Shown in pieces: positions 41,182 to 50,184 of a stretch of DNA of 64,000 nucleotides. The stretch is taken from contig NC_015312.1 of the NCBI RefSeq assembly GCF_000196675.2, positions 4,650,001-4,714,000 of the forward strand, given 5' to 3'. The position numbers and the translations under genes are program-made. Below the pieces are notes generated by a model. That model worked only from the letters and a program-made list of their open reading frames with translations, made no database searches and was not told the origin of the DNA. This DNA is from Pseudonocardia benzenivorans CB1190. GTDB taxonomy: Bacteria > Actinomycetota > Actinomycetes > Mycobacteriales > Pseudonocardiaceae. Each line of letters opens with the position of its first letter. Positions within the stretch are counted from its first letter, which is position 1.

Positions 41182-43463
41182 CCGACAGCCTCCGTCGCCG
41201 GGCGCGCCCTCGGTGGCCGGAACCGCTGCAGCGCAAGGCTGTGGGACACGACGAAGACCGACGAGAGCACCATCGCCGCGCCCGCGACGAGCGGGGTCAG
41301 CAGCCCCACGGCCGCCAGCGGCACGGCGGCGGCGTTGTAGCCGAAGGCCCACACCAGGTTCCAGCGGATGGTGCGATGCGTGCGGCGGGCGAGCTCGACC
41401 GCCGCGGCCACCGCGGTCAGGTCGTCGCGGCCGAGGACGATGTCCGCAGCGTCGATCGCAGCGTCGGTCCCCCGCCCGACGGCGATCCCGAGATCCGCGG
41501 CCGCGAGGGCGGCGGCGTCGTTGATGCCGTCCCCGACGAGGGCGACGGTGTGGCCGGCGGCCTGCAGCGCGCGGACCGCGGCGACCTTGTCCTCGGGCGA
41601 GGCGTCGGCCGTGACCTCGGTGGCCGGGTCGAGCCCGACCCGAGCGGCCACGGCCACAGCGGTCCGCAGGTTGTCGCCGGTCAACATGCGCGGGACGAGA
41701 CCGATCGCGCGCAGGGTGGAGATGGCGGTCGGCGCGCTGGGCCGCGGCTCGTCGGTGAGCGCGACGAGCCCCAGCAGCCGGTCGTCGGCCACCACCCCGA
41801 CGACGGTGGCGCAGGTCGCCTCGAGCGCTGCGCCGCGTCGCACGAGCTCGGCGGGCAGCTCGACCGCGGTGTCGGCGAGCATCCTCGCCGTTCCTACCGC
41901 GACGCATCGCCCGTCGACGGTCCCGGTGACGCCGCGACCCGGGAGCGCGGTGAAGTCGTCGACATCGGCCGTGCTGCTCGCCGCGGCGACGATCCCGGCG
42001 CCGATCGGGTGCTCCGAACCCTGCTCGACGGAGGCGGCCAGTCGCAGCAGCTCTTCGGCCGGGACACCGTCGACCGGGACGACCGCCGAGACGTGCATCC
42101 GGCCCTCGGTGAGGGTGCCGGTCTTGTCGAACAGGACGGTGTCGACGGCGCGCGTGGACTCGAGGGCGCGGGCGCCCTTGATGAACAGCCCCAGCTCCGC
42201 GCCGCGGCCGGTGCTGGTCAGGACCGCCATCGGCGTGGCCAGCCCGAGCGCGCACGGACAGGCCACGATCAGCACCGCGATCCCGGCGGTGACGGCCGCG
42301 GCGGCGGAGCCGTCGAGCACGAGCCATCCGACGGTGGTCGCCACTGCGACCAGCAGGATCGTCGGCACGAACACCGCGCACACCCGGTCGGCCAGCCGCT
42401 GGACGCGCGCCTTGTCCTCCTGCGCACGTTCGACGAGGCGGGCCATCCTCGCCAGCCGACCGTCGGCACCGACGCGGGTGGCCCGCACGTGCAGCAGCCC
42501 GTCGAGGTTGCGGGTGCCACCCACGACGGCGGCGCCGGGTTCCACATCGCGCGGGGTCGACTCACCGGTGACGACGCTCGTGTCGACCGACGCCGTCCCG
42601 GACAGCACCTCGCCGTCGGCCGGGATCGCCTGGCCCGGCCGCACGACGACGACGTCCCCGACCACGAGCCGCTCGGGAGGCATGCGCTCGACGACGTCGC
42701 CGCGCACCACCTCGACGTCACGGACGTCGGCGGCGAGCAGGGTCCGCATCGTCGAGGCGGCCCGACGCTTCGACCGTGCCTCGAAATAGCGCCCGGCCAG
42801 CAAGAACGTGACCACGACGGCGACGACGTCGAGGTAGAGCGCGCCATCGGACCGGGTGAGGACCGACCAGCCCGCGCCGAGCCCCGGCTCGACGGGACCG
42901 TCGCGGACCATCATCGCCAGCGACCAGCCCGTCGCCGTGATCACGCCGAGGGAGACGAGGGTGTCCATCGTCGAGGTGCGATGCGCCAGCCCGCGCCACG
43001 CGGCACGGTGGAAGGGCCAGGCGCACCAGCCGACCAACGGTGTGGCGAGTAGGAGGCAGACCCAGGTCCAGCCCGGGAACCGCAGTTCGGGGAACAGCGA
43101 CAGGGCCAGCGAGAGGTCGGCCAGCGGTACCGCGAGCACGGCCGCGACCATCAGCCGGCGGCGCAGGTCGCGGACGGCCCGCTCGCTGTCACCGTCCGCG
43201 TCGGCCGCGGCGTCGGGCAGGTGGTCGACGCGCCTGGCCTGGTAGCCGGCGCGTTCGACCGCCTCGATCAGCGAGCGGGGGTCGGTGTCCGGTGGGCAGA
43301 CCACGCTGGCGCGTTCCGTGGCGTAGTTGACCGTCGCGGCGACGCCGTCGATCCGCCCGAGGGTTCGGGCGACCCGGTCGGCGCAGGCGGCGCAGGTCAT
43401 TCCGCCGATCTGGACCGTGTACGTCCGGCGGTCGGCTCGGCCGGTGTCGAGCGCCGCAGTCAT
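41178..43463 (-). CDS. copA: Copper-translocating P1B-type ATPase
   Basis: The 761-residue protein has an N-terminal HMA domain with GGMTCAACADRVARTL near residue 22, eight membrane segments, the TGES loop (VVTGESTPRD), the CPC ion-pathway motif in VACPCALGLATP, phosphorylation site DKTGTLTEG and hinge GDGINDAAALAAADLG. CPC with a CxxC HMA domain defines Cu(I) P1B-1 pumps. It exports Cu(I) or loads it to envelope proteins. ATG overlaps the TlpA stop. A preceding TTG in frame was ignored. No CsoR gene is nearby. Confidence 0.95.
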   Translation of the reverse strand: MTAALDTGRADRRTYTVQIGGMTCAACADRVARTLGRIDGVAATVNYATERASVVCPPDTDPRSLIEAVERAGYQARRVDHLPDAAADADGDSERAVRDLRRRLMVAAVLAVPLADLSLALSLFPELRFPGWTWVCLLLATPLVGWCAWPFHRAAWRGLAHRTSTMDTLVSLGVITATGWSLAMMVRDGPVEPGLGAGWSVLTRSDGALYLDVVAVVVTFLLAGRYFEARSKRRAASTMRTLLAADVRDVEVVRGDVVERMPPERLVVGDVVVVRPGQAIPADGEVLSGTASVDTSVVTGESTPRDVEPGAAVVGGTRNLDGLLHVRATRVGADGRLARMARLVERAQEDKARVQRLADRVCAVFVPTILLVAVATTVGWLVLDGSAAAAVTAGIAVLIVACPCALGLATPMAVLTSTGRGAELGLFIKGARALESTRAVDTVLFDKTGTLTEGRMHVSAVVPVDGVPAEELLRLAASVEQGSEHPIGAGIVAAASSTADVDDFTALPGRGVTGTVDGRCVAVGTARMLADTAVELPAELVRRGAALEATCATVVGVVADDRLLGLVALTDEPRPSAPTAISTLRAIGLVPRMLTGDNLRTAVAVAARVGLDPATEVTADASPEDKVAAVRALQAAGHTVALVGDGINDAAALAAADLGIAVGRGTDAAIDAADIVLGRDDLTAVAAAVELARRTHRTIRWNLVWAFGYNAAAVPLAAVGLLTPLVAGAAMVLSSVFVVSHSLALQRFRPPRARPATEAVG

Positions 43464-44080
43464 CAAGGGCCTCCTGTCGGGATGGGTGCAGGCTCGGCGG
43501 CGATCCGCTCGACCACCGGCAGGAGCTCGCTGATGCGGACGGTGCCGAGGAAGACGGCCGCGACGCGGTGCCCGCGGTCGAGGACGAGCGTCGACGGCAC
43601 GACGTTGGGCGGGAACCCGCGCAGCGCGGCCAGGCTCCGTGCAGGCGGGTCGAAGATCGACGGGTACTCGACGTCGCGGCTGCGCAGGAAGTCGCGGGCG
43701 GCGTCGCGGTCGTCGCGCACGGCGACCCCGAGGACGGTAACGCCGTCGTCACGGGTCGACCGGTACACCTCCTGCAGGTCGGGCACCTCGTCGCGGCACG
43801 GCCCGCACCAGGAGCCCCAGATGTTGAGCACGACGACCCGGCCGGCGAAGTCGTCGAGGGCGAGGCGCCGGCTCGCGTCGGCGAGGTCCTCGCCTGCAAG
43901 TCCGCGGACGGTTCCTCTCGTCTCGGGCGGGTCGTAGGTCAGGCGCGTCCTGCCACCGGGGGCGACGAACGTGAATTCCGACGGTGGCGCGGCCGCGCCG
44001 TCGCGCGGTGGCGTGAACGAACACCCGCCCGTCACCAGCGCGGCCACCAGGGCGGATGCGAGCAGCACGAGGCGCCTCAC
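43463..44080 (-). CDS. TlpA/ResA-like thioredoxin lipoprotein
   Basis: The 205-residue protein has a signal peptide with lipobox LVTGGCS and a thioredoxin-fold domain with WGSWCGPC near residue 110, plus VPSTLVLDRGHRV (cis-Pro region). It reduces disulfides or handles cysteines of envelope copper or cytochrome proteins. The GTG at 44078-44080 overlaps the VKOR stop; a longer frame would start inside that gene. Confidence 0.88.
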   Translation of the reverse strand: MRRLVLLASALVAALVTGGCSFTPPRDGAAAPPSEFTFVAPGGRTRLTYDPPETRGTVRGLAGEDLADASRRLALDDFAGRVVVLNIWGSWCGPCRDEVPDLQEVYRSTRDDGVTVLGVAVRDDRDAARDFLRSRDVEYPSIFDPPARSLAALRGFPPNVVPSTLVLDRGHRVAAVFLGTVRISELLPVVERIAAEPAPIPTGGP

Positions 44081-44700
44081 CGCAGCTGCGCCCAGAACCG
44101 TGTGACGACCAGGACGGCGACCGTGACGACCCACAGCACGACCGGTACGGAGTGGTAGCGGATCAGGACCGCGACGACGTTGCTACCGCCGGGGCGCGAC
44201 CAGGAGTGGTGCAGGTTCCGCAGCGTCACGTACCAGAAGATCGTCATGGTCACGACCCACACGACCATGCAGTACGGGCAGACGGCGCCGATCCGGTAGA
44301 GCGTGACGAAGATCAGGACGTGTACGAACGCAGCCCCGAAGCCCGCCCCGGCCTGCAGCCCCATCCAGAACCACGGCCGTGGCCGCGCGCCGGCGGCCAG
44401 GACGGCCCCCGTCGTCAGGACGATGGCGAACCCGGCGATCCCGATCATCGAGTTGGGGAAGCCGAACATCGACGCCTGTGCGGACCGCATCACCGACCCG
44501 CAGCTCACGACGGCCCCGAGGTCGCAGCTCGGAACGTAGTCTGCGTCGGAGACCGCCCTGGTCCGTTCGACGGTGAGCACGATCGATGCGACGAGCCCGA
44601 TCGCGCCGCCGATCAGGAGCACGGCCGGGAGCAGCCGGGGGAACAGGTCGGCGGGCTGGTGGGCGGCCGACCTGCCTTCCCCGGGCTCCACCCGGAGCAT
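44077..44700 (-). CDS. Vitamin K epoxide reductase (VKOR) family protein
   Basis: The 207-residue membrane protein has five hydrophobic segments and the VKOR signature: SCDLGAVVSCGSVMRS (loop CxxxxxxC with Ser) and AVCPYCMVVW (active CxxC). In actinobacteria VKOR reoxidises DsbA-like proteins using menaquinone, driving disulfide formation in the envelope. ATG overlaps the DsbA-like stop, its expected partner. Confidence 0.93.
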   Translation of the reverse strand: MLRVEPGEGRSAAHQPADLFPRLLPAVLLIGGAIGLVASIVLTVERTRAVSDADYVPSCDLGAVVSCGSVMRSAQASMFGFPNSMIGIAGFAIVLTTGAVLAAGARPRPWFWMGLQAGAGFGAAFVHVLIFVTLYRIGAVCPYCMVVWVVTMTIFWYVTLRNLHHSWSRPGGSNVVAVLIRYHSVPVVLWVVTVAVLVVTRFWAQLR

Positions 44701-45404
44701 CACGACGCCGCTCCCCCGCCGGCGAGCGCGGCGTCGATCGCCGATCGCAGGTCCTGCACCGTCTGCGGGCGCAGGCGGTTGCCGTCGAGGAAGAAGGACG
44801 GTGTGCCCGCGACCCCGAGCGTCGTCCCGTCCGCGACGTCGGCCCGCACCCGGTCCAGGGTCGTCGGCGCGGCGTAGGCGCGGTCCCAGGCGGGCATGTC
44901 CAGGCCGAGCTCCGCGGCGTAGCCGCGGAAGACGTCGTCCTTGGGTTCCTGCTGCTCGCCCCACTCCGTCTGCCGCTCGAACATGACGGTGTACATCTGC
45001 TCGAACCGGCCCTGCTGGGCGGCGGCCTCGACGGCGCGGGCGGCGCGCTCGGCGTTCGTGTGGTTGGGCAGCGGGAAGTAGCGGACGACGAACGTGACCC
45101 GGTCGCCGTAGTCCCGGCGCAGCTGCTCGACGGTGGGGAACAGCGCACCGCAGGCCTCGCACTCGAAGTCCAGGAACTCGACGAACGTGACGCGTCCCCC
45201 ACCGCCGTCGGACAGGCGCCTGCTGTCGGGCCGCGCGGCAATGGCTGCGGCCTGCGCCCGGTCGACGGTCGCCGTGGGTGGAGCGGCCTGCGTCGCCGTC
45301 ACGGTCTCGGCCGGGGAACGGTCGGGCAGCAACGCCCACACCAGGGCGGCGACGAGCGCGACGGCGACGACGATCCCGACCGACACTTTCGCGTTGCGCG
45401 TCAT
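44700..45404 (-). CDS. DsbA-family thiol oxidase/disulfide carrier
   Basis: The 234-residue protein has a single N-terminal membrane anchor (VGIVVAVALVAALVWALL) and a DsbA-like domain with FLDFECEACGALFP (CxxC as CEAC) near residue 80 and a cis-Pro loop VAGTPSFFLDG. It oxidises exported proteins and is recharged by the neighbouring VKOR. ATGA overlaps at both ends. Confidence 0.92.
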   Translation of the reverse strand: MTRNAKVSVGIVVAVALVAALVWALLPDRSPAETVTATQAAPPTATVDRAQAAAIAARPDSRRLSDGGGGRVTFVEFLDFECEACGALFPTVEQLRRDYGDRVTFVVRYFPLPNHTNAERAARAVEAAAQQGRFEQMYTVMFERQTEWGEQQEPKDDVFRGYAAELGLDMPAWDRAYAAPTTLDRVRADVADGTTLGVAGTPSFFLDGNRLRPQTVQDLRSAIDAALAGGGAAS

Positions 45405-45931
45405 CGGACCTGCACCTCGTCCCCGACCTGGAGGTCGGCGAAGAAGGCCTTGGCGTCGGCCATCGTCAGCTTCACGCAGCCGGCCGACGGGGTCTTCTGC
45501 CCGCCCTGATGGAAGGCGATGCCACCGGGGGCGAAGAAGACCGAGTAGGGCATCGGGGACCCGTACTCGCGGCTCGTGTACTTCTCGGCCTTCCACTCGA
45601 CCTTGAAGGTGCCGGTGGGCGTCGGGGTGGCGACATCGCCGTCGACGAAGGTCACCGCACGGGTGACGACGCCGTCGCGGATCAGCCAGGCGTTGTGCGT
45701 CGTCAGGTCGACGCAGGCGCGGGCCGACGTCGTGCACGGGGTACCTGCGACGACGCCCGCGGGCGTGCCCCCGGCCGGGGGGACGTAGGGCGTGCGACCC
45801 GACGGGACCCCGGCGACGGCGACGCCGGCGAGACCGGCGAGGAGCGCGACCGAGGCGGCCACGACGAACGGGGCGCGACGACGACGCGGGGACGGGTCGG
45901 AGTTACGCGAGGACCAGTGGTGGTCGGCCAT
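45401..45931 (-). CDS. L,D-transpeptidase (YkuD domain)
   Basis: The 176-residue protein has a basic N-terminus, one membrane anchor or signal segment (VVAASVALLAGLAGVAVAG), and a YkuD domain ending in FHQGGQKTPSAGCVKL, with His and the catalytic Cys. It would cross-link peptidoglycan stems (3-3) outside the membrane. It is the first gene of the operon that continues into DsbA-like, VKOR, TlpA and CopA, an unusual mix; disulfide control of the catalytic Cys is a possible link. Confidence 0.85.
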   Translation of the reverse strand: MADHHWSSRNSDPSPRRRRAPFVVAASVALLAGLAGVAVAGVPSGRTPYVPPAGGTPAGVVAGTPCTTSARACVDLTTHNAWLIRDGVVTRAVTFVDGDVATPTPTGTFKVEWKAEKYTSREYGSPMPYSVFFAPGGIAFHQGGQKTPSAGCVKLTMADAKAFFADLQVGDEVQVR

Positions 45932-46078
45932 GGTGGGGCTCGATTCATGTCATGGGAGTGCGCCGATCGGCACATCACGGCCGCGGCGCAGGGCGCGAGC
46001 TGCGGAACCACGACCGTCCGCACGGGTGCCGGCGCGTTGCAGCGCGGGATCAGGCGGGGTCGGTCGGGGTGGGGACGA

Positions 46079-46516
46079 TCAGCGCCGACTGACGCAGAGC
46101 TCGGTGCACAGCGCGACGCCGCTGACGGCGGCGACGGGCTCGGACCGGTCCGCCTCATCCGGGACCGACATGTCGGCGCACCTGGCGGACACCGACACGA
46201 GGGCCGGCTCGACGACCACAACCGTGCCCGCGGAGAACCGCGAGGAGAGGGTGCCCGGCGACTCGTGGACCGACCGACGGTCGTCCGGGCACGAGGGAGG
46301 GACGGCTCCTGCAGGGTCCGCGGCCAGCCGGTCCCCGTGCTCCGGATCGGCGAACGCCGCGGCGTGCAGCGACAGCGGAGCGGACACCGCGGCACCTGCG
46401 GTGGGAGTGACCCCGACGGCACCGACGGTCGCCGAGTCCTGCGACGCCATGTGAGTCAGAAGGGTGACCACCAGCAGCAACAGCATGGCGAGGGTGACGT
46501 TGCGGCGAACGGCCAC
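46079..46516 (-). CDS. Hypothetical exported or membrane-anchored protein
   Basis: From GTG at 46516 (GGGAGGG close upstream) there are 145 residues with an N-terminal hydrophobic helix (VTLAMLLLLVVTLLTHMA), then Ala/Val/Ser-rich sequence with cysteines in PSCPDD, ARCADM and ALCTELC. The paired C-terminal cysteines suggest disulfides in the envelope, fitting the nearby oxidative folding genes. No family is recognised. It is divergent from the M23 peptidase gene. Confidence 0.55.
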   Translation of the reverse strand: MAVRRNVTLAMLLLLVVTLLTHMASQDSATVGAVGVTPTAGAAVSAPLSLHAAAFADPEHGDRLAADPAGAVPPSCPDDRRSVHESPGTLSSRFSAGTVVVVEPALVSVSARCADMSVPDEADRSEPVAAVSGVALCTELCVSRR

Positions 46517-46717
46517 GTCACCCTCCCTCGTGTCTCGTGGGGGAAACATCCACTTCGATCCCGTCCGGCGCATGCTACCGAGAAGCCGGGAACGCCCCCG
46601 ACGCCCCTCGCATGGTTCCGTGACCCACTCGTGATCCCACGGTGCCCGTTTCGTACTATCCGCCGGAACCGGTCCCACTCGCACGCTCCCCGTGGACCGA
46701 CCTCGACCGGAAGACGG

Positions 46718-47488
46718 ATGGGACGACACCGCCGCACCCGACTCGGACCCCGGCAGCACCTCGGCGCGCTCGCCGTGGGTGCCGCCTCCGTTGCGCTGCC
46801 CGTCGCGTCGGCTCTCGTCGGCGGACTCCCGACCTCGGACGACGGCGGCGACGTCGCCGCGCGCTGGGCGCCGGTCGCCATGACGGACAGCCAGGAACGA
46901 CATCCGGCGACGGGGACGACACCGGTCCGCGCCGTCGCCGCGGTCGAGGCACACGAGCCGGTCGAGGTGGAGTCATTGACGAAGGCGACGCGGATCGCCG
47001 ACCGGGTCGCCCGAGTCGCGGCCCTGCGCGAGGCGGCGGCGGCGCAGGGCTCGCCCGGGGTCGCGGTGACGTCGTCGGGCCGGGTTTTCGCGCTCCCGAC
47101 CACGGGGCGACTGACATCGGCCGCCGGGCCTCGGTGGGGCACGACGCACTACGGGCTCGACATCGCCAACGCGATCGGGACGCCCGTGTTCGCGGTCAGC
47201 GACGGTGTCGTCGTCGACTCGGGGCCGGCCTCCGGATTCGGGCTGTGGGTGCGGATCCGCCATCCCGACGGCAGTCTCAGCGTCTACGGCCACATCGACC
47301 GCAGCCTGGTGACGGTCGGCCGCCAGGTCCGCGCCGGCGACCGGATCGCGTTGATGGGCAACCGGGGCCAGTCGACCGGACCGCACCTGCACCTGGAGAT
47401 CTGGTCCGCAGACGGGAGCCGCCTCGACCCGGCGACCTGGCTCACCCGGCGTGGCCTCGCGACCGACGGCTGGGGCACCCTCGGGTGA
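46718..47488 (+). CDS. M23-family peptidoglycan endopeptidase
   Basis: The 256-residue protein has a signal segment (about 10-40), a spacer, and a C-terminal LytM/M23 domain with HYGLDIA (first zinc His and Asp) and HLHLEIW (HxH zinc ligand), plus SVYGHID. It cleaves peptide bridges in the cell wall or, if regulated by cofactors, activates amidases. The N-terminal region has no LysM. First gene of a plus-strand run leading to CtaG and CopC. Confidence 0.88.
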   Translation: MGRHRRTRLGPRQHLGALAVGAASVALPVASALVGGLPTSDDGGDVAARWAPVAMTDSQERHPATGTTPVRAVAAVEAHEPVEVESLTKATRIADRVARVAALREAAAAQGSPGVAVTSSGRVFALPTTGRLTSAAGPRWGTTHYGLDIANAIGTPVFAVSDGVVVDSGPASGFGLWVRIRHPDGSLSVYGHIDRSLVTVGRQVRAGDRIALMGNRGQSTGPHLHLEIWSADGSRLDPATWLTRRGLATDGWGTLG

Positions 47489-47572
47489 AGCGGACGGTCG
47501 GGACCATTACCGTGATCCCGGCGTTCTATCCGGCGTAGAAGCAAGCCCACGATCACGAACGGAGGCGGGCGA

Positions 47573-47932
47573 ATGGACACGCTCGTGGCCACGGCCGCCT
47601 CCCCCACCCTCCCCCGTCGCGGTCGGTGGGTCGTCGCGATCGTCGTGGCGCTGCTCGTCGCGTGCGTCGGGATGCTGGGCACCGAGGCCGCTGCATCGAC
47701 GCCGGCCGGGATCGTCGGCGGACACCATGTCGTGCACGACCTGCACTGCGAACCGTTCACCGCGATCGCGGCGACCGCGCAGGTCGAGGTGACACCGGAC
47801 GCCGTCCCGAGCGACGCCGTCGTCCGGGATGCCGCTGCGTGCGGGCCGGCCGTCGCCGTCGCGCTCGGAATCCCCGCAGCGGGCCCCCATGGCAGGGACC
47901 TGCTCGTCGAGATCGGCGTCGACCGGAACTAG
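47573..47932 (+). CDS. Hypothetical exported protein
   Basis: The 119-residue protein starts at ATG with GGAGG at 47561-47565. One hydrophobic helix (VVAIVVALLVACVGMLG) is followed by a small external domain with His-rich GGHHVVHDLHCEPF and a second Cys, a plausible copper or disulfide site. No family is recognised. It lies between the M23 and CtaG genes. Confidence 0.6.
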   Translation: MDTLVATAASPTLPRRGRWVVAIVVALLVACVGMLGTEAAASTPAGIVGGHHVVHDLHCEPFTAIAATAQVEVTPDAVPSDAVVRDAAACGPAVAVALGIPAAGPHGRDLLVEIGVDRN

Positions 47933-48067
47933 GCCGCTCGACCGGAGCCGTCCCGACCCGCGTCGCGGCGGCCCGTCAGCGTCCCGTTCCCGCGCCCTCC
48001 GGCGCCTTCTCCGCGTGGCACCGACCCCAGGTCACGACCTGCCGCGCACGGAAACGAGCCCGCCACC

Positions 48068-48289
48068 GTGACACCCCCTGTCCTCATCGCTGCGTCGGCC
48101 GACGGCAGTTCCGCCGGCATCACCCCGTGGCCCCTGATCATCGTCGTCGGGACCATCGTGGTGCTCTCCCTGCTGATCGTGTGGGCGCAGCACACGACGC
48201 CCGCGGCCGCCGAACCCGAAGACGAAGCCATGTCCGGCACCACCTCGCCCACAGACGACGCCGCCGGGCGCGACGAGACCTCGACATGA
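48068..48289 (+). CDS. Small single-pass membrane protein
   Basis: A 73-residue frame from GTG 48068 with one membrane helix (WPLIIVVGTIVVLSLLIVW) and an acidic, disordered tail. Its TGA overlaps the CtaG ATG (ATGA), so it is coupled and probably part of the same copper or oxidase-assembly function. Confidence 0.6.
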   Translation: MTPPVLIAASADGSSAGITPWPLIIVVGTIVVLSLLIVWAQHTTPAAAEPEDEAMSGTTSPTDDAAGRDETST

Positions 48290-49260
48290 TCACCGCTCTC
48301 GTGGCGGCCGCCGACATCCCGGCAGCTCCACTCGGGTGGGACAACGCCTTCTCGACGTGGACGCTGCCCTGGTGGCAGCTGGCCGTGCTCACGGTCGCCG
48401 GGGCCGCGTACCTCGTCGGCGTCGCGACGCTGCGGCGCAAGGGGATTCCATGGCAGCGCGGGCGCATCGTGTTGTGGTTCGTCGGCCTCGCCATGATCGG
48501 ACTGTCGGCGGCGTCGGCGATCGGCGTCTACGACCGGGCGTCGTTCGCGATGAGCGCGGTGCAGCACATGGTGCTGCAGATGATCGCGCCCGCACCGCTG
48601 GGGCTGGCCGCGCCGGTGACTCTCGCGCTGCGCGCGACGACGGGCCGGCCCCGTCGGACGCTCCTGCGCCTGTTGCACAGCCGCTACATCGCCGTCGTGA
48701 CCCATCCGCTGGTCGCGTACGCCCTGTTCGTCGTGACGCCGTTCGTCCTGATCTACAGCTCACTGTTCGACATCGGGCTGACCGACGACGTCGTGCACGA
48801 CCTGACGCACGTCCACTTCGTCCTCGTCGGCGCGCTGCTGTACTGGCCCTTGCTGGGCGTGGACCCGCTGCCCAACCCGCTGCCGTTCGTGATGCGGCTG
48901 CTGCTCGTCGTGGGGCTCGGTCCGGCGCACATCGTCCTGGGCATCCCGATCATGTTGCGCGACAGCCTGTTGGCCCCCGGGTTCTTCCTCGACGTCGCCG
49001 CACGCTGGGGCAACGACGCGCTCGCCGACCAGAAGGCCGGCGGCGGACTGCTGTGGATCTTCGGCGACGTCGTCGTGCTCTTCCTGCTCGGCGGGCTGTT
49101 CAGTCAGTGGAACCGCAGCGAGAAGCGCGAGCAGCGCCGCATCGACCGCCACCTCGACCGGCTCCACGGCGACGCCGCGACGACCCCGCCCTGGTGGCTC
49201 ACCTCCGAGACGACTCCCGCGACCGACACCACTGATCAGAAGGAGCTTGATCCCCGATGA
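48286..49260 (+). CDS. ctaG: CtaG-like cytochrome oxidase assembly / copper membrane protein (caa3_CtaG)
   Basis: The 324-residue protein has about seven membrane segments and the caa3_CtaG hallmarks: SAVQHMVLQMIAPAPLGLAAP, FVLIYSSLFDIGL and HDLTHVHFVLVGALLYWPLLG. Histidines in the helices probably bind copper for export or CuA/CuB assembly. The C-terminal 60 residues are polar. It overlaps the CopC ATG by four bases; CtaG-CopC pairs are common in actinobacterial copper loci. Confidence 0.9.
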   Translation: MITALVAAADIPAAPLGWDNAFSTWTLPWWQLAVLTVAGAAYLVGVATLRRKGIPWQRGRIVLWFVGLAMIGLSAASAIGVYDRASFAMSAVQHMVLQMIAPAPLGLAAPVTLALRATTGRPRRTLLRLLHSRYIAVVTHPLVAYALFVVTPFVLIYSSLFDIGLTDDVVHDLTHVHFVLVGALLYWPLLGVDPLPNPLPFVMRLLLVVGLGPAHIVLGIPIMLRDSLLAPGFFLDVAARWGNDALADQKAGGGLLWIFGDVVVLFLLGGLFSQWNRSEKREQRRIDRHLDRLHGDAATTPPWWLTSETTPATDTTDQKELDPR

Positions 49261-49823
49261 CCTCCACCCACCGCCACGCCTGGCTCCGTCGCACGTCGGC
49301 GGTTCTCGTCCTTGCCGCGGCGACCGTGTTCGGCACGGCGACACCGGCGCTCGCGCACGACGAGCTGCGCAGCGCGACCCCCGCGCAGGGCGCCACGCTC
49401 ACCACCGCACCCGACACCGCGCGCCTGCAGTTCAGCGCCGCGCTGGACCCCCAGTTCGTGTCGACGGCCGTCACCACTCCCGACGGTCGCCGCTGGGAAG
49501 CCGGAGCGACGCGCGTCGAGGGCTCGACCGTCGTCGTGCCGCTGCAGACGGCTGTCCCCGCAGGCACCTACACAGTCGCCTACCGGGTGACGTCCCAGGA
49601 CGGCCACCCGATCACGGGCGGGCTGACCTACCAGGTCACGACGAGTTCGGAGGTGACGACGACGCCGTCGGCGGCGGCTGCGCCGACGACGGCCCAGGCA
49701 GCGCCACTCACGCCCGCCGCCGAGAGCCAGGACCGCGGAATGCCGGTGTGGCCCTGGCTCCTCGGCGCCGTCCTGCTGCTCTTGGCCGCCGCCGGGGTCA
49801 TCATCCGGCGGGTGGCTCGCTGA
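49257..49823 (+). CDS. copC: CopC-type periplasmic copper-binding protein
   Basis: The 188-residue precursor has a signal peptide ending in ALA before HDELRSATPAQG, so the mature N-terminal His can form the copper brace. The beta domain has PDTARLQFSAALDP and DGHPITGGLTYQV with the second His. A Thr/Ala linker and C-terminal helix (WPWLLGAVLLLLAAAGVII) anchor it. It delivers Cu(II) outside the membrane. Its last 23 bases overlap the 3' end of the convergent lsr2-like gene. Confidence 0.93.
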   Translation: MTSTHRHAWLRRTSAVLVLAAATVFGTATPALAHDELRSATPAQGATLTTAPDTARLQFSAALDPQFVSTAVTTPDGRRWEAGATRVEGSTVVVPLQTAVPAGTYTVAYRVTSQDGHPITGGLTYQVTTSSEVTTTPSAAAAPTTAQAAPLTPAAESQDRGMPVWPWLLGAVLLLLAAAGVIIRRVAR

Positions 49824-50184
49824 CGGGCTCGGCGTTGTGACCCGGAGAGGAGTGGTCCGGAGTGGAGTGACGCTGTGCGTAGAGGACGGCGACCCTGTCC
49901 GGGAACCGGCCGCGGGCGGTGACCTGGAGCCCTTGCTCCAGGGCCCACTGCCGGATCGCGCTGGTCCGTCGACGCCGTGCCGCGCTGGGCCGCTGCGTCG
50001 AGGCCTCGCGCTCGAGTTGGCGACCCGCCGCCACGTAGCGCGCGAGCAGGAGCCGCAGCGCGCTCGCGTTCGTCACGCTCAGGTCGATCTCGTACTCGTC
50101 GCCGTCCAGGGAGAACAGCACCGTCTCGTCGGCGGCGGTGCCGTCGAGATCATCGACCGTCCTCGTAATGGTGTCGCGGACCAT
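49801..50184 (-). CDS. lsr2: Lsr2-family nucleoid-associated silencer
   Basis: The 127-residue protein has an N-terminal dimerisation strand pair (DDLDGTAADETVLFSLDGDEYEIDL) and a C-terminal DNA-binding domain (IRQWALEQGLQVTARGRFPDRVAVLY) with the AT-hook-like RGR. Lsr2 is the actinobacterial H-NS analogue; copies on islands silence or bridge A/T-rich foreign DNA. The C-terminal tail extends past the usual end into the copC overlap. The ATG overlaps the methyltransferase stop. Confidence 0.88.
   Translation of the reverse strand: MVRDTITRTVDDLDGTAADETVLFSLDGDEYEIDLSVTNASALRLLLARYVAAGRQLEREASTQRPSAARRRRTSAIRQWALEQGLQVTARGRFPDRVAVLYAQRHSTPDHSSPGHNAEPVSEPPAG

Noticed and set aside
40431..43052. 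873-codon plus-strand frame across the copA region
   Set aside because: Antisense to a P-type ATPase with all expected motifs; no recognisable protein.
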